Shown here: one piece after another, positions 1 to 11,606 of the stretch | How the letters are laid out: each line of letters opens with the position of its first letter | How positions within the stretch are numbered: the stretch's first letter is position 1 | From: Schoenoplectus triqueter | Lineage: Eukaryota > Streptophyta > Magnoliopsida > Poales > Cyperaceae | Reading direction: 5' to 3' | Assembly: GCA_964058805.1 (NCBI GenBank) | Contig: CAXKVV010001087.1 | Location: 1 to 28,862, forward strand | Length of the DNA: 28,862 nt | Program-made: the position numbers and the translations under genes | Notes under the pieces: generated by a model | What the model was told of the DNA's origin: nothing | The model's database searches: none | Seen by the model: only the letters and a program-made list of their open reading frames with translations

Positions 1-1025
1 AATTGATGATTAATCAAGAAAAAAAAATTAAAAATTATCATAAATCTTGGCACGATTTATAAGATTTTTATACCAATTTTGGTGATTTTTTGAGAAGAAA
101 ATCTTTCAAGGAAAATTCAATTGAATTAAAATGCTATTAAGCTTGGAGATTAATTGAAAGTGCTGGACATTTAATGTATGGGACGGAACTCAAAGAGGTC
201 CACATGTCAGCAAGCTTCACTTGCCTAGCTTACATTGGTTAATATGAACCTATTACGTTTAAGAAAAGATGATCAAAAATAAAAAAAGATTGAAGATTGA
301 TTTGGTTTACATGGACCGCTCTCTTGCCACCCTTTTTGGCTTACACTATGCCGAGCTCACCCAAAGTAATAATCTCATAGCCTTTTATCCCCCTCTCTCC
401 ATTCCCGACAGAACACAAAAAATCAAACCCGATTACTCTCTGTTCCCCTTTTCTCTCCTTCGACGGCCATGATAAACACCTCAAAATTCGACCTACTTGA
501 AGCAAGCCACCCTAGTCCATCATGGATTCTGATAGATTCAACCACCCTTTACCTGATTGCACTATCAATTCCAACTAAAACCGAGAATTAATAAAGAGGG
601 AATGTAAACCCTAGAAATTAGGGAAAATCTAGAGATGGTGAAATTATGGGAGGCCGGTAATGAAGGACTTAAAAATTAAGAGGAGAAGAGAGCGAGGATG
701 TCGGTCCAGTTGTTCTCAACTCAAGCAAGTGGTTATCCCGACTAAGAAGGGCGCTAGAGGAAATAAACGACGCATGAAGGGCCGAGCTGGCCCAAGAACC
801 GAGGCCTAGCATCCACAGGCTAGCACCACACACTGCCTCTGGTTAACACATACCAGTAAGCATCACACTCAAATTTTTGTCTTATTTGGGGTAGTTATAT
901 CTGTGTGCTGGCAGTGCCGTATTGGCATCTCGCCATTGGGTAGATTAGAATTAAGAGAAATGTGATTGGATGATTTAGGATAAGGATGAGATTGGATGAC
1001 ATCTCAGCTGAAAATACCTCATAGC
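1..1025. other. Left flank, no gene recognised
   Basis: AT-rich sequence with no recognisable protein. A 67-codon open frame at 269-472 (+) and a 40-codon ATG frame at about 469-591 encode nothing I recognise and have no convincing coding bias. The stretch 400-480 is pyrimidine-rich, like a plant 5' leader, but no long reading frame follows it. Around 700-840 the composition becomes more GC-rich and resembles degraded retrotransposon or leader sequence, though I cannot assign a family. I treat this as intergenic. Confidence 0.4.
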
Positions 1026-1106
1026 AAACCCTAACCCTAGACCCATTTCAGTCATTCCAAAGGCAATAAACCCTAATTTGAAAACCCTAATCACGGCCTA
1101 TATAAG
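1026..1106 (+). promoter_or_regulatory. Promoter-like block: three telo-boxes and a TATA box
   Basis: Three copies of AAACCCTAA begin at about 1026, 1068 and 1082, and TATATAAG lies at 1099-1106. In plants, AAACCCTAA (telo-box) elements just upstream of the start site are known from promoters of genes for the translation machinery and growth. TATATAA is a normal core promoter signal. The sequence downstream (about 1110-1440) reads like an untranslated leader and holds no long open frame. The alternative is that this is the promoter part of an LTR, which would fit the AATAAA signal about 310 bp downstream. What is seen are the motifs; promoter activity is inferred. Confidence 0.35.
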
Positions 1107-1440
1107 CATATCCCAACCTCAATAGAAAAAGAAGGAGAGACAAGTCATCCCCTCCAGCAAAAAATATTAGACCAAAAAAAAAGCAATTACCTACTAGCAA
1201 TTAGAAAGTTCTGTCTCATTCTACTCTCCCTCAAGATCCAAAACCAGTAGCCTTTTAAGTTCGAAATCGCAAGCCTTACTCTCAGATCTAAAATAAACAG
1301 AGAAAACCTATACCAGAATCAAGCATAGACCAGTTGTAAATTAGATTAGGTAGATTCTCTTATAATGTAGTCTCTTGAATTCACCTGAGTTTGTAAATAT
1401 AGTTTTTGATCAATAAAGTTGATGCTTCAGCAAAAAATCG
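1107..1440 (+). other. Possible R/U5-like transcript segment ending in a poly(A) signal
   Basis: This segment runs from just after the TATA box at 1099-1106 to AATAAA at 1412-1417, a spacing of about 310 bp. TATA box, short non-coding leader and AATAAA within a few hundred bases is the arrangement expected in a plant LTR. I could not find the matching TG start and CA end, a second LTR, a primer-binding site or a polypurine tract. It may be a worn LTR fragment or the first exon of a non-coding transcript. Confidence 0.25.
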
Positions 1441-3599
1441 TATCATTCTTTTCTTTTCTGTTATGATTCTCTTTTCTTTTAGCATTGATTCGGTATTCTT
1501 TATCATCTCTTCTTTATGCTGTTTTAAAATAGGACTAGATAATTTCCATGAGAAATAAGGGGCTAATGAACTCGATACACGTGCAAATTCAGCCTTAGAA
1601 GCTGAGAATTCAGATAAAAATGAGATAGAGTGAAGCCACCTCTCAATATCTTTTAATTATGCAATTAGATGGAAATATTAAATAGGAATAGTTTGTTCAT
1701 ATGCATAAAAATTAGATTGGTAGTTTCTCCCTGTTTTTGGCTTGAATTTATATTGTAATGAGATCTATATGCAAGTTTGAGTTCAGAACAATAATCAATA
1801 TGGTTTATGAACTCTATCTCCATCCAAATATAATACAAGTCTTTAACATCTGAAGATGATAATAAAATGATGGGAAATAGAGTGAAACTGCTTCATAAGG
1901 ATTTGTAAGTTTTCTAAATTTTTTCACCAAAATATCATTTAAAATAATTTAAAATATTTTATGCCTTTTAATCTATTTCTTAAAGCATGTATAATTTATG
2001 TTAATAAATTCGCATAAAAAATGAGTGTCTGGTAACCTGATCCAGGGTATGCACACCTGATCTGTCTTACTAGTCTCCTCATTTTCTTGCTATAAAAGAT
2101 ACATTTTGAATAAATAATAAAAACTTTAGTCCATGTTGAATACTTTGTTCATGTGTTAGTGAGTATCAGGATATGTAAATCCTATTCATTTGACCTTGAC
2201 AAAGTGTACAAGATGAATAAAGATTTTACAAAATATAAATATAAATAATATTAAAAATAGGATGTGTTTTATTTTATTTTTAGAATTTCTTTTTGAAGTT
2301 GTTATTTACTAATTTGTTGAAGGACTTTATGAATTTTGTAAATATACTTTGAGTCACTGTTCTTGTTCATTCCTTATTTGGATTTTGTCTCTTGTATCTT
2401 TCTTACTCTTCCTTATTATCTCAATTAGTTGAGGGAAAGTAGAACAAGTTTAAAATTAAAATAACCTTTTCAATCAAAAAAAAAACTCAAATATACTATA
2501 AAGACTCATGGGCTTGGATATGTACATCCAGTTCGTGATAATGAGTAAAAAGGCTTATGTACAAGCTTACTCATTGGTCTCGGCTCAAATCCTCTTGGAT
2601 GAAAAATATATAAATTTCATTCTCATGTAAAAGCTTGAATCGAAGCTACAGGTTGTGATTTTAGATGTGTGAAAAAGCATAAAATCTAGCATTTAATATC
2701 ATACCCTGTATATGTTATATCTAACCCCACTCAAAACAGATGTCATAATCTAATTTTAATAAGATATAAATCTAAGCAAAATGAGGATTGAGCTAAGATC
2801 AATGAGTTTGCAAAAAAAAAAAAAAAACAGAGAGGGAAACTTTGGTCTAAACATGAAATGAGAATAGTTAACATTGATTGGCATTTATGTAAATATATGC
2901 ATAATAGATATAAATGCAAAAAATCAAAGATTATTGGATTCTTATGAAAACACTTGTGCTTTTCTGATGTTTTATGTAGGTCAGAACATAAAGAATTCGT
3001 TCTCCCTAATAATTGGAAAGAGCTTTTGAATTTGTAGAATCTTTGCACAGTATTCTAAAACATTTTGGTTTAGATTTCATGTGCGTAGACTTTGATGTAA
3101 AATAAAGATGCATATGATGCATCATGGACTGTATTGAGAACTTGCACTGAATATGTGATGATTTATATTTAAACACATTAGATAGCTAAATTCTCTTCGA
3201 TATGTCAAACCTGGGTGCAAAAAAAAATTGATTGCAAAGGCACCTATGTGAATAATTTGTAATTTGATGGTATTCTTGCGATTACGCATTTGGGCTCTTT
3301 GATAGTATGTTAGCATTCAAGTTTATACCAAATTTATATTAAATAGCAGCAAATTACGGTCTGTCGTGCGTACATAAAATTGTGAAAATGATCCTAGCAT
3401 ATGTGAAGATCTGAGTCAAAAAAAAAATCTCTATAATCCAAACCAAATTAGTTGCTTGCCTGGATGAGATGAATAAACACGTGGTTTCGGCCCAGTCACC
3501 AAGCAACAGAAGGAAGAAAGAAAGTCCAAGCCGGAAATAAAAAAAGAGAGTCAAACCTCAGATGCAACAAATTGAATCCCTTAAAATGGAAAACTAAAA
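1441..3599. other. AT-rich intergenic sequence, no gene recognised
   Basis: No reading frame here exceeds about 100 codons. The minus-strand frames at 2743-3048, 3122-3316 and 3354-3554 contain poly-Phe or poly-Leu runs made by A tracts and show no domain. Short homopolymer A runs (for example around 2813-2826) are frequent. A CACGTG G-box core occurs at 3478-3483, but one such site has little weight alone. I see no terminal repeats or target duplications that would define a transposon. Confidence 0.4.
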
Positions 3600-4830
3600 A
3601 CTGAAACCTTTACTAGTCTGACTTAGATTATACAAAAATGAAATAAAAAAAACATTATAAGAATGACAAATGAAGTATATTTCATAAATTTTACAAAAAA
3701 CATAGCAATAGCTCTCCTCTTGAATTTTATAGAAGGGCTTCAAAAAAAAATATAATACAAGATAAAGCATTTCATAAAAAAAACGAAACTTATGATTTTT
3801 ATTTTTACTTTTACTTTTATTTGCTAAAAGAATATATAAAACCTTTGTCTAATTCTAAAAATAATAAAAATAAAATGAAATACCAATAAAAATAATAAAG
3901 TAAAATATGCATGAAGTAAAAATAATAAAATAATGCATACGCCTTTTCATCCATTAAGTAAACTTAAATAAATAAAATTATTAAAAAGTGATAGTAATGA
4001 GAAGATGTATGTATGTATATATAAAAGATATAAACTTATACATTTTTTTTCTTCATTAACCAAAAAAATATATAATGAATAATATATTAATATGCATATA
4101 AAAAATAAATCTTACTTAGTTGAAATAACTTATATATTCTCTTAAATATATATAAAGAAGGTGAATGGAAGACAAAATAAAATGCAACCCTTATTCATTC
4201 AAAATTAAATAAACTTCAAATAAAAAAATGAAATAAATAAATAAATACACTAATGAAAAAATTTACCCTTCTAATCAAATAAAAAAATTTTGAAAATAAA
4301 GAAATAAAAATAAATTTTTGAAATTAAATAAATTTAAATACAAATAAAAGAAATAATAATAAGAAAGTAAATGACTTGATATTTCTTATCAAATAAAAAA
4401 AATCAATTTCAAAATCAAAATAAATTTCACCTAAGATCAAAATCAAAATAAAATAAAATAAAAAGAAAGTAACTCTCAATCTTCAAAATTAAATAAATTC
4501 AAATATCAATAAATAAAAGAAAAGACAATTAAAATTAACAAAAAAATTATATAAAAGATTGTATTTTTCTTATCAAATAAAAAAATTAAATTTCAAAATT
4601 AAATCAATCTTAACCTAAAAATAAAATCAAAATCAAAATAAATAAATAAAAAATAACACTCAACATTCAAAACTAAATAAATTCAAATAAAAAGAAATTC
4701 AAATAAAAATGAATTAAATAAATAAAACACAATAAAAAAAGATAAGCAATAAAAAATGAATACATCATTCTATCAAATAAAATAAAAATCAATTTAAAAT
4801 AAATTAAACTCAATAAAAAAATCAATTCTT
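3600..4830. repeat. A-rich low-complexity tract with degenerate long-period repeats
   Basis: The + strand is strongly A-rich, built from words such as AAATAAA, AATAAAAT and CAAAATCAAAAT. From about 4270 a longer imperfect repetition can be followed. The phrase TATCAAATAAAA or a close variant begins near 4276, 4388, 4567 and 4773, each time followed by an AATTTCAAAAT-like segment and then AAATAAATTCAAAT. The spacing varies from about 110 to 205 bp, so this is a decayed tandem repeat or slippage-driven tract, not a clean satellite. No coding potential is visible. Confidence 0.6.
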
Positions 4831-5334
4831 GATCTTGATATTTGAGTTGGTAAGGAGCCTTAACTCAATATCTCATATCTTGAAAATTATTCAAGTCTCT
4901 ACATGGATCATCGAGACTTTTAATTCTTAGATTTATGAATTGGCACAACGCTTCAGATTCATAGTCTAGAAGATCAGTAAAGACCTAGAAAGGGGTCAAA
5001 TCTTGTCTTTCTGATTCACCGAATCTTGATGTCGAGCGGGCAGAGCGCTTGCGTTCACATCTTGTATCTCGGAAAATTTACCTTGATCATGATATTTGAG
5101 TTGGCAAGGAGCCTTAACTCAATATCTCGTATCTCGGGAACCATTCAATATCTCTATATGGATCATCGAGATATCTGAATGCCTAGGTCCATGAGCTGGC
5201 ATAGCGCTTCATGTTCATGATCTAGAAGATCAGTTAAATACGATAAAAATCTTCTCCGTCTTTCTGATAACCAGTCCTTGATGCTGAGTTGGCATAGCGC
5301 TTCAAGCTTCACATCTTGCGTACTGATATTCACA
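4831..5334 (+). repeat. Direct tandem duplication, two units of about 250-254 bp
   Basis: Unit 1 (about 4831-5084) and unit 2 (about 5085-5334) align along their whole length. Both begin with GATCWTGATATTTGAGTTGG and share AGGAGCCTTAACTCAATATC, a TGGATCATCGAGA block, a 'TAGAAGATCAGT' block and a final 'AGCGCTT...TTCACATCTTG' block. Within each unit a shorter phrase like GAGTTGGCATAGCGCTTC recurs (around 5032-5050, 5202-5212 and 5286-5302), so there is nested repetition. The units are clearly diverged, so the duplication is old. It lies directly upstream of the satellite locus. No reading frame spans it, and its function is unknown. Confidence 0.75.
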
Positions 5335-5421
5335 TGGTCTGAGCTGCCATTAATCGAGGCTCATGGTCTGAGTTGCCATTAATCGAGACTCATGGTCTGA
5401 ACTGCCATTAATTGAGGTTCA
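5335..5421 (+). repeat. Three tandem copies of a 29-bp unit
   Basis: Copies start at 5335, 5364 and 5393, exactly 29 bp apart. Each reads TGGTCTGA followed by (G/A)(C/T)TGCCATTAAT, then (C/T)GAG(G/A)(C/T)TCA. There are only a few differences between copies, mostly transitions. The array continues the repeat-rich character of 4831-5334. No function is evident. Confidence 0.85.
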
Positions 5422-5722
5422 CAAGGTGTAGACTACCTTAAAAAGTCCATATCTTCTCTGCCCTTTCTTATAGCGACCACTTAAAATTGCTTAACTATTC
5501 TGTTTACTTTTCCTTTCTTAATAAGAGGTTTCTCGGGTTCAAAGCCCAGGGTAATTAACAATGGGGGCTTGCGCCCATTGGAATCTTAAAGACCCCACAA
5601 TCTCTAAAAAACCTTTAAATGTGCATTCCAAATTCATATAAATATACCCAATGCACACTTAGAGGGATCTCTGTGTCCTTCTTCCGCAATTCATCGCCCA
5701 GTTCCTTTTTCAGGGCGGTGAG
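5422..5722. other. Short unique spacer before the satellite, with a small hairpin
   Basis: This stretch separates the simple repeats from the 58-bp satellite. A perfect 7-bp stem, CAATGGG at 5559-5565 and CCCATTG at 5574-5580, encloses an 8-base loop. No reading frame is convincing: open frames that begin near 5615-5619 merely run on into the satellite. Some features (a GGGTTC..CCCAGGG phrase and purine-rich AATGGGGGC) recall retrotransposon ends, but I cannot show a transposon boundary. Confidence 0.4.
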
Positions 5723-8700
5723 GGGCGCGAAAAAGGGTCGCACAACGCACTTGGCATCGCCGAAAACTAATTCGGGAGCGCAAAACTTGAAAATAGAACT
5801 GGACGCCCTCGGTACCGTCGAAAATGAGTCTGGACACACAAAACATGAAAATGGTACCCGACGCATCCGGCTACGGAAAAAACATGTCCGGGAGCACAAA
5901 ACAGTAAAACGGGACCAGACGACCTCAGTACCGCCGAAAATGAATCCAGGTGCGCAAAACATGAAAACGTTACATGACGACCTCGGTACCACGGTACCAT
6001 GGCACCCGGCACCCTAGTTTCCGTCGAAAATGATTCCGGGCGCGCAAAACATGAAAACGAGACACGACGGCCTCGGTACCACCGAAAACGGGAACCGACG
6101 CCCTCGGTACCGCCGAAAACGAGTCCAGGAGCACAAAATATGTAAACCGGAGCCGACACCGTCGGTATAGTAAAAAACGAGTCCGGGCGAGCAAAACATG
6201 AAAATGAGACCCGATGCCCGCGGTACTGCCAAAAACATGTCTGAGAACGCAAAACATGAAAACGGGACCGGACACGCCCGGTTCGGCCGAAAATGAGTCT
6301 GGGCGCGTAAAACATGAAAATGACACACGACGCCCTCGGCATCGCAAAAAACATGAAAACAAAACCCGTCGCCCTCGGGACCGTCAAAAATGAGTCTGGG
6401 CACACAAAACATGAAAACGGGACCCGACACACTCGACAACGTAAAAAACATGTCCGGGAGCGCAGAACATGAAAACGGGACCGGACACCCTCGGTACTGT
6501 CGAAAAGGAGTCTGGGCGCGCAAAACTTGAAAACGTTACATGATGCCCTCGGTACCATGGGAAATGATTCCGGGAGCGCAAAACATGAAAACGACACCCT
6601 GGTTTCCGTCGAAAATGAGTTCGGACGCGCAAAACGTGAAAACGGGACCCGAAGCCTTCCGTATCGCCGAAAATGTGTCCAGGAGCGCAAAACATGAAAA
6701 CATGACTGGACGTCCTCGGTACCGTCGAAAATGAGTATGGGAGCGCAAAACATGAAAACGGGACCCGACGCCCTCGGTACCGCCGAAAATGAGTCCGGGT
6801 GAGCAAAACATGAAAACGAGACATGATGCCCGTGGTTCTGCCAAAAATATGTCCGGGAGCGCAAAACATGAAAACGGGTCCGGACACTTTCGGTACCTCC
6901 GAAAACGAGTTCGGGGGCATAAAACATGAAAGCGGGACCTGATGACCTCGGTACCGTAATATACATGAAAACGGAACTCGTCGCCCTTGGGATCGTCGAC
7001 AATGAGTCTAGCATACAAAATATGAAAACGAGACCGGACGCCCTCGGTACCACCAAAAATGAGTCCGGGCACGCAAAACTAGAAAACGTTACAAGACGCC
7101 CTCGGTTCCGCGGGAAACGACTACGGGATCGCAAAACATGAAAACGGCACCGCGCACCCTGGTTTCCGTCGAAAACGAGTTCGGGCGCGCAAAACATGAA
7201 AACGGGACACGACGTCCTCCGTACCGCCGAAAACGTATCCGGGAGTGCAAAATAAGAAATTGGGACAGGACGCCCTCAGTACCGCTGAAAATGAGTCTGG
7301 GAGCGCAAAACATGAAAACGGGACCTGACGCACTCGGTACCGCTGAAAATGAGTTCGGGCGCGCAAAATATGAAAACGGGACCCGACGCACTCAGCACCG
7401 TCGAAAACTAATTTGTGAGCGCAAAACATGAAAACTAAACCAGACGACTTCGATATCGCCGAAAATGAAAACGGGAGTTGACGCCCTCTGTACCGCCAAA
7501 AATGAGTCCGGGAGCACAAAACATGCAAATCGGAGTCAACGCCTCGGTACAGCTAAAACCAAGACCTGTCGCCCTCAGGACCGCTGAAACTAGTCTTGGC
7601 GCGCAAAATATGAAATCGTGACCTGACGCACTTGGCACCGCCGAAAATATGTCCGGGAGCGCAAAACATGAAAATGTGAACAGCCCTCGATACCGTCAAA
7701 AATGAGTCCGGGGCGCGCAAAAGATGAAAACGGGAACGGACTCCCTCGGTACCACCGAAAACGAGTCCGGGCGCGCAAAATATGAAAACGGGACCCGACG
7801 TCCTCGGTACCGCCGAAAAAGAGTCTAGGAGCGTAAAACATGAAAACAGGACCCGATGTCCTCCGTACCGCCGAAAACGAGTTCGGGAGCGCAAAACATG
7901 AAAACGGGACCCGATGCCCGCGGTACCTCCGAAAATGAGTACGGGATTGCAAAACATGAAAACGGGACCGAACGCCCTCGGTATTTTCGAAAATGAGTTC
8001 GGACGCGCAATAGATGAAAACGAGACCAAAAGCACTCGACACCGCCGAAAACTAGTCCAGGAGCACAAAACTTGAAAACTGAACCAGACGACCTCGGTAG
8101 CGTCGAAAAAGAGTTCGGGCACGCCAAACATTAAAATGGGACCCGTCGCCCTTGGGACCGTCGATAATGAGTCTGGGCACACAAAACATGAAAACGGGAC
8201 CCGACGCACTCGGCAACGCAAAAAATATGTCCGAGAGCGCAATATATGAAAATGGGACCGGACACCCTCGTTACAGCCGAAAATGTGTCCGGGCGCGCAA
8301 AACTTGAAAATGATACGTGACGCTCCCGGTACAGCGGGAAACTAGTCCGGGCGCGCAAAACATGAAAACGGGAGCTGACGCCCTCGGTACCGCCGAGAAC
8401 GAGTCCGGGAGCACAAAACATGAAAACTGGATCCGATGCCCTCGGGACCGCCGAAAATGAGTACGGGAGCACAAAACATGAAAACCGGAGCCGACGCCCT
8501 TGGTACCGCCGAAAACGAGTTCGAGCGCGAAAAACATGAAAACGGGACCCAACGCACTCGGCACCGCCGAAAACTAGTCCGAGAGCGCAAAACTTGAAAA
8601 TTAAACCGGACAACTTCGAAATCGCCGAAAATGAGTCCGGGCGCACAAAACATGAAAATAAGACCTGACGCACTCGGCACCGCCGAAAACTAGTCCGGGA

Positions 8701-10238
8701 ACGCAAAACTTGAAAACTAAATCGGACGACTTCGATATCGCCGAACAAGAGTTCGAGCGCGCAAAGCATGAAAATGGGACCCGGCGCCCGCGTTACCACC
8801 GAAAACGAGTCCGGGCGCGTATAACGTGAAAACGGTAGCCGACGGACGCCCTCGGTACCGTCGAAATCGAGTCCGGGAGCACTAAACATGAAAATCGGAG
8901 TCGACGCCTTCGGTACCGCCGAAAATGACTCCGGGCGCACAAAACTTGAAAACGAGACCCGATGCCCGCGTTACTGCCAAAAAAATGTCCGGGAGCGTAA
9001 AACATGAAAACGGGACCCGTCGCCCTCAGGACCGCCGAAACCAGTCTGGCGCGCAAAAAATGAAAACGTGACCTGATGCACTCGTCACCGCCGAAAATAT
9101 GTTCGGGAGCGCAAAACATAAAAATGTGATCGGACGCCCTCGGTACCACCGAAAACGAGTCCGGGCGCGCAAAACATGAGAACGGGACCCGACTCCCTCG
9201 GTACCGTCGAAAACTAGTCTGGGAGCGCAAAACATAAAAACTGAACCGGACGACCTCGGTACCGCCGAAAATGAGTTCGAGCGCGCAAAACATGAAAACG
9301 GAACCCCTCGCCCTCGGGACCGTCGAAAATAAGTTTGGGCACACAAAACATGAAAACGGGACCCAATGCACTTAGCAACACAAAAAACATGTCCAGGAGC
9401 GCAAAATATGAAAACGTGACCGGACGCCCTCGGTACCGCCAAAAATGAGTCCGGACGCGTAAAACTTGAAAACGTTACATGACGCCCTCGGTACCGCGGG
9501 AAATGACTCTGGGAGCGCAAAACATAAAAACGGCACCCGGCACCCTGGTTTCCGTCGAAAACGAGTCCGGACGCGCAATATATGAAAATGAGACCCGACG
9601 CCCTCGGTACCACCGAAAATTAGTCCGGGCGTGCAAAATAGGAAAACTAGAGCCGACGCCCTCAGTACCGCCGAAAACGAGTCTAGGAGCACAAAACATG
9701 AAAACCGGAGCCGACGCCCTCGGTACCGCCGAAAATAAATTAGGGCGAGCAAAACAAGAAAACGAGACCGGATGCCCGCGGTGTGCTGCCAAAAAGATGT
9801 CCTGGAGCGCAAAACATGAAAATGGGACCGGACACGGTCGGTACGCCGAAAATGAGTCTGGGTGCGCAAAACATGAAAACGGGACCCCACGCCCTCGGTA
9901 CCGCTGAAAATGAGTCTGGGAGCGCAAAACTTGAAAACAGGATCGGACGCCCTCGGTACCGCCGAAAATGAGTCCGGGTGCGCAAAACGTGAAAACGTTA
10001 CATGACGCCCTCGGTACCGGAAATGACTTCGAGAGCGCAAAACATAAAAATGGCACCTGGCACCCTGGTTTCCATCGAAAATGAGTCAGGGCGCGCAAAA
10101 CATGAAAACGGGACCCGACGCCCTCGGTACCATCGAAAATGAGTCTGTGCGCGTAAAACATAAAAACGGGAGCCGACGCCCTCAGTACCGTCGTAAATAT
10201 ATCCGGGAGCACAAAACATGAAAACCGGAGCCGACGCC
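5723..10238 (-). repeat. 58-bp satellite, left block (minus orientation)
   Basis: Tandem monomers of about 58 bp; for example the GCAAAACATG words at 7891 and 7949 are 58 bp apart. On the + strand each monomer carries GCGCAAAACATGAAAACGGG, then a GACGCCCTCGG segment, GGTACCGCCGAAAAT, and GAGTCCGGG. I define the monomer orientation by the T-rich strand, so this block is minus. By length it holds about 78 monomers. The consensus is about 60% GC with roughly nine CpGs, in contrast to the AT-rich flanks. Monomers differ from one another by perhaps 10-25%. The first monomer (about 5723-5765) is degenerate. A marker pair containing CACCCTGGTTTCCGTCGAAA recurs about every 560-590 bp. I do not recognise this satellite family. 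Confidence 0.95.
10234..10238 (+). repeat. Target-site duplication, left copy (ACGCC)
   Basis: ACGCC at 10234-10238 is the last satellite sequence before the LTR and is repeated at 11607-11611 immediately after it. Removing the LTR and one copy restores a normal monomer junction (CCGACGCC followed by CTCGGTAC), so the empty site can be reconstructed exactly. A 5-bp duplication is typical of LTR-retrotransposon integrase. Confidence 0.9.
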
Positions 10239-11606
10239 TGATGTGTATTTTTCTAAGCTAATAAATACCCTAATTTATACTCAATTTCAGCCGCAAGCGT
10301 ACGACCTAGTCAAGTAGTAGTCGGGGTGTCGAACCACAAGGACAAGGCTGAATTACCGGTTCTCGCAAGTTTCACTAATCTAGACAATCGAATGAGAGTT
10401 TTGTATCAAACTAAAAGTAAATAAATCTAACAACAACGACTGAAAAGTTTATCAATTAGAGGATTCTAGGGGTTTTCGGCTTCACTCTCACTCGTTTGGT
10501 CAATTCACTCTATTTGATCTTTTAATATGTTCTAGTGTTTGTTGGGGATTCAATCTCAGATTTTAGTACCAAATTTACACTTTCGTGGCTTGATACCATA
10601 CCTAAATAATTCGGGTTTCACGATTAAGTACCTCACCTTACAAGTCTAAGCCCATTAAGATCAGTGAATCACTTTGGTATAACCTAGATTTTGTACTTCG
10701 CCTTTCGGTACCTCACATAATTTCTAGGGTTTCCTCAGTTTTCCCTTAAGTAATAAGTTTCACGATTAAGTACTTGGCCAACGACCTAAATCACTGTTTT
10801 GGGTCAGAAGATTCAGTTCCACCTTTCGGTTTCCGCTTTCACTTCTAGGGTAACATGTAGTTGATTAAAATTAAGCATTCAATTTAGACAAAACAGCAAC
10901 CACTAACAATAAGAACTAAAAGATCAACACACGAGTAAATTAAACCATTCGAGTTATCGAGTTTACACCTAGATCCCTAGAAGAGTGTCTAGCCACAAAT
11001 CATGTCAATGATTACACAAAGATTTATGTTTAAACAACAGTACAACATGAGAAAAGAGTAAAGAAAAGAATACACCAAGAAGATCTACGATTTCTTGTCC
11101 GGTTCTTGAGTTCTCCTTCAAATCTCCCTCCAATGGTGTTCTTCCTCTTCTTTCTTGCTTAAGATCTCCTCTCCAGTCAGTTGAGAGATGTTTGGGACGA
11201 AGGGGTGTCAAAATCTATTAATTCCAATGAGAAAACCGCTTTAAAACTGCAAGTTCGCGCTTCCAGCCCAAAAATTGCGGTCCGCAATTTTTGCACTTTC
11301 TTATCAGAGCGAACCAGAGAGCAAATCTCATAATTACGGTCCGCAATTTGATAATTATGGTCCGCAAATTTTGTCCAGAAGTGCTTTTCAGTTGAATTCT
11401 TCGTGTAGGTTCGATCCATGATGTTCCAAGCATCATTTCTCATGTTCACATCCTTGTTTACATTCCATAACTTGTAAAATAATAAGAAATGCAGCAGTAT
11501 CTCGAACACGACATAAAAATTGAATAAATTCTTAACAATTAACATAAAATGCATAGTTTTTGAGATAAAACCCTAATTGTATATAATATATAATTGAGGC
11601 CTATCA
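10239..11606. mobile_element. Solo LTR (1,368 bp) inserted in the satellite
   Basis: The element begins TGATGTGTATTTTTC and ends GGCCTATCA, so it has TG...CA ends inside a 4-bp inverted repeat (TGAT...ATCA). It is flanked by the 5-bp duplication ACGCC. These are the diagnostic marks of an LTR. No internal region, primer-binding site, gag-pol or second LTR is present, so the simplest reading is a solo LTR left by recombination between the two LTRs of a retrotransposon. A small non-autonomous element is the alternative. The segment near 10291-10350 (CGCAAGCGTACG, then GGGGTGTCGAACCACAAGGAC) resembles a phrase I associate with LTR ends of several plant retrotransposons, but I cannot name the lineage. 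An imperfect internal duplication (CACGATTAAGTAC at about 10619 and 10761) and three short palindromes (11273-11370) lie inside. Reading frames within it (for example 11177-11554, minus) are not convincing genes. Confidence 0.85.
11273..11370. repeat. Three near-palindromes inside the solo LTR
   Basis: AATTGCGGTCCGCAATT at 11273-11289 is an 8-bp inverted repeat around one central base. Close variants follow at 11332-11348 (AATTACGGTCCGCAATT) and 11353-11370 (AATTATGGTCCGCAAATT). All share the invariant half GGTCCGCAA. Clustered near-palindromes in an LTR could be protein-binding sites or local hairpins; neither can be shown from sequence. Confidence 0.7.

Noticed and set aside
269..472. Small protein gene at the left end
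   Set aside because: 67 codons, no domain, no coding signature, and a pyrimidine-rich composition that looks like leader sequence.
1026..1040. Interstitial telomeric repeat
   Set aside because: Only scattered single AAACCCTAA units are present, not a tandem array. They fit telo-box promoter motifs better.
11177..11554. Protein-coding gene on the minus strand of the solo LTR
   Set aside because: The 125-codon frame has no recognisable domain, covers the near-palindromes and LTR end, and LTRs normally lack genes.
10239..11606. Full-length retrotransposon or DNA transposon
   Set aside because: No reverse transcriptase, integrase or transposase frame and no long terminal inverted repeat. TG...CA ends with a 5-bp duplication fit a solo LTR.
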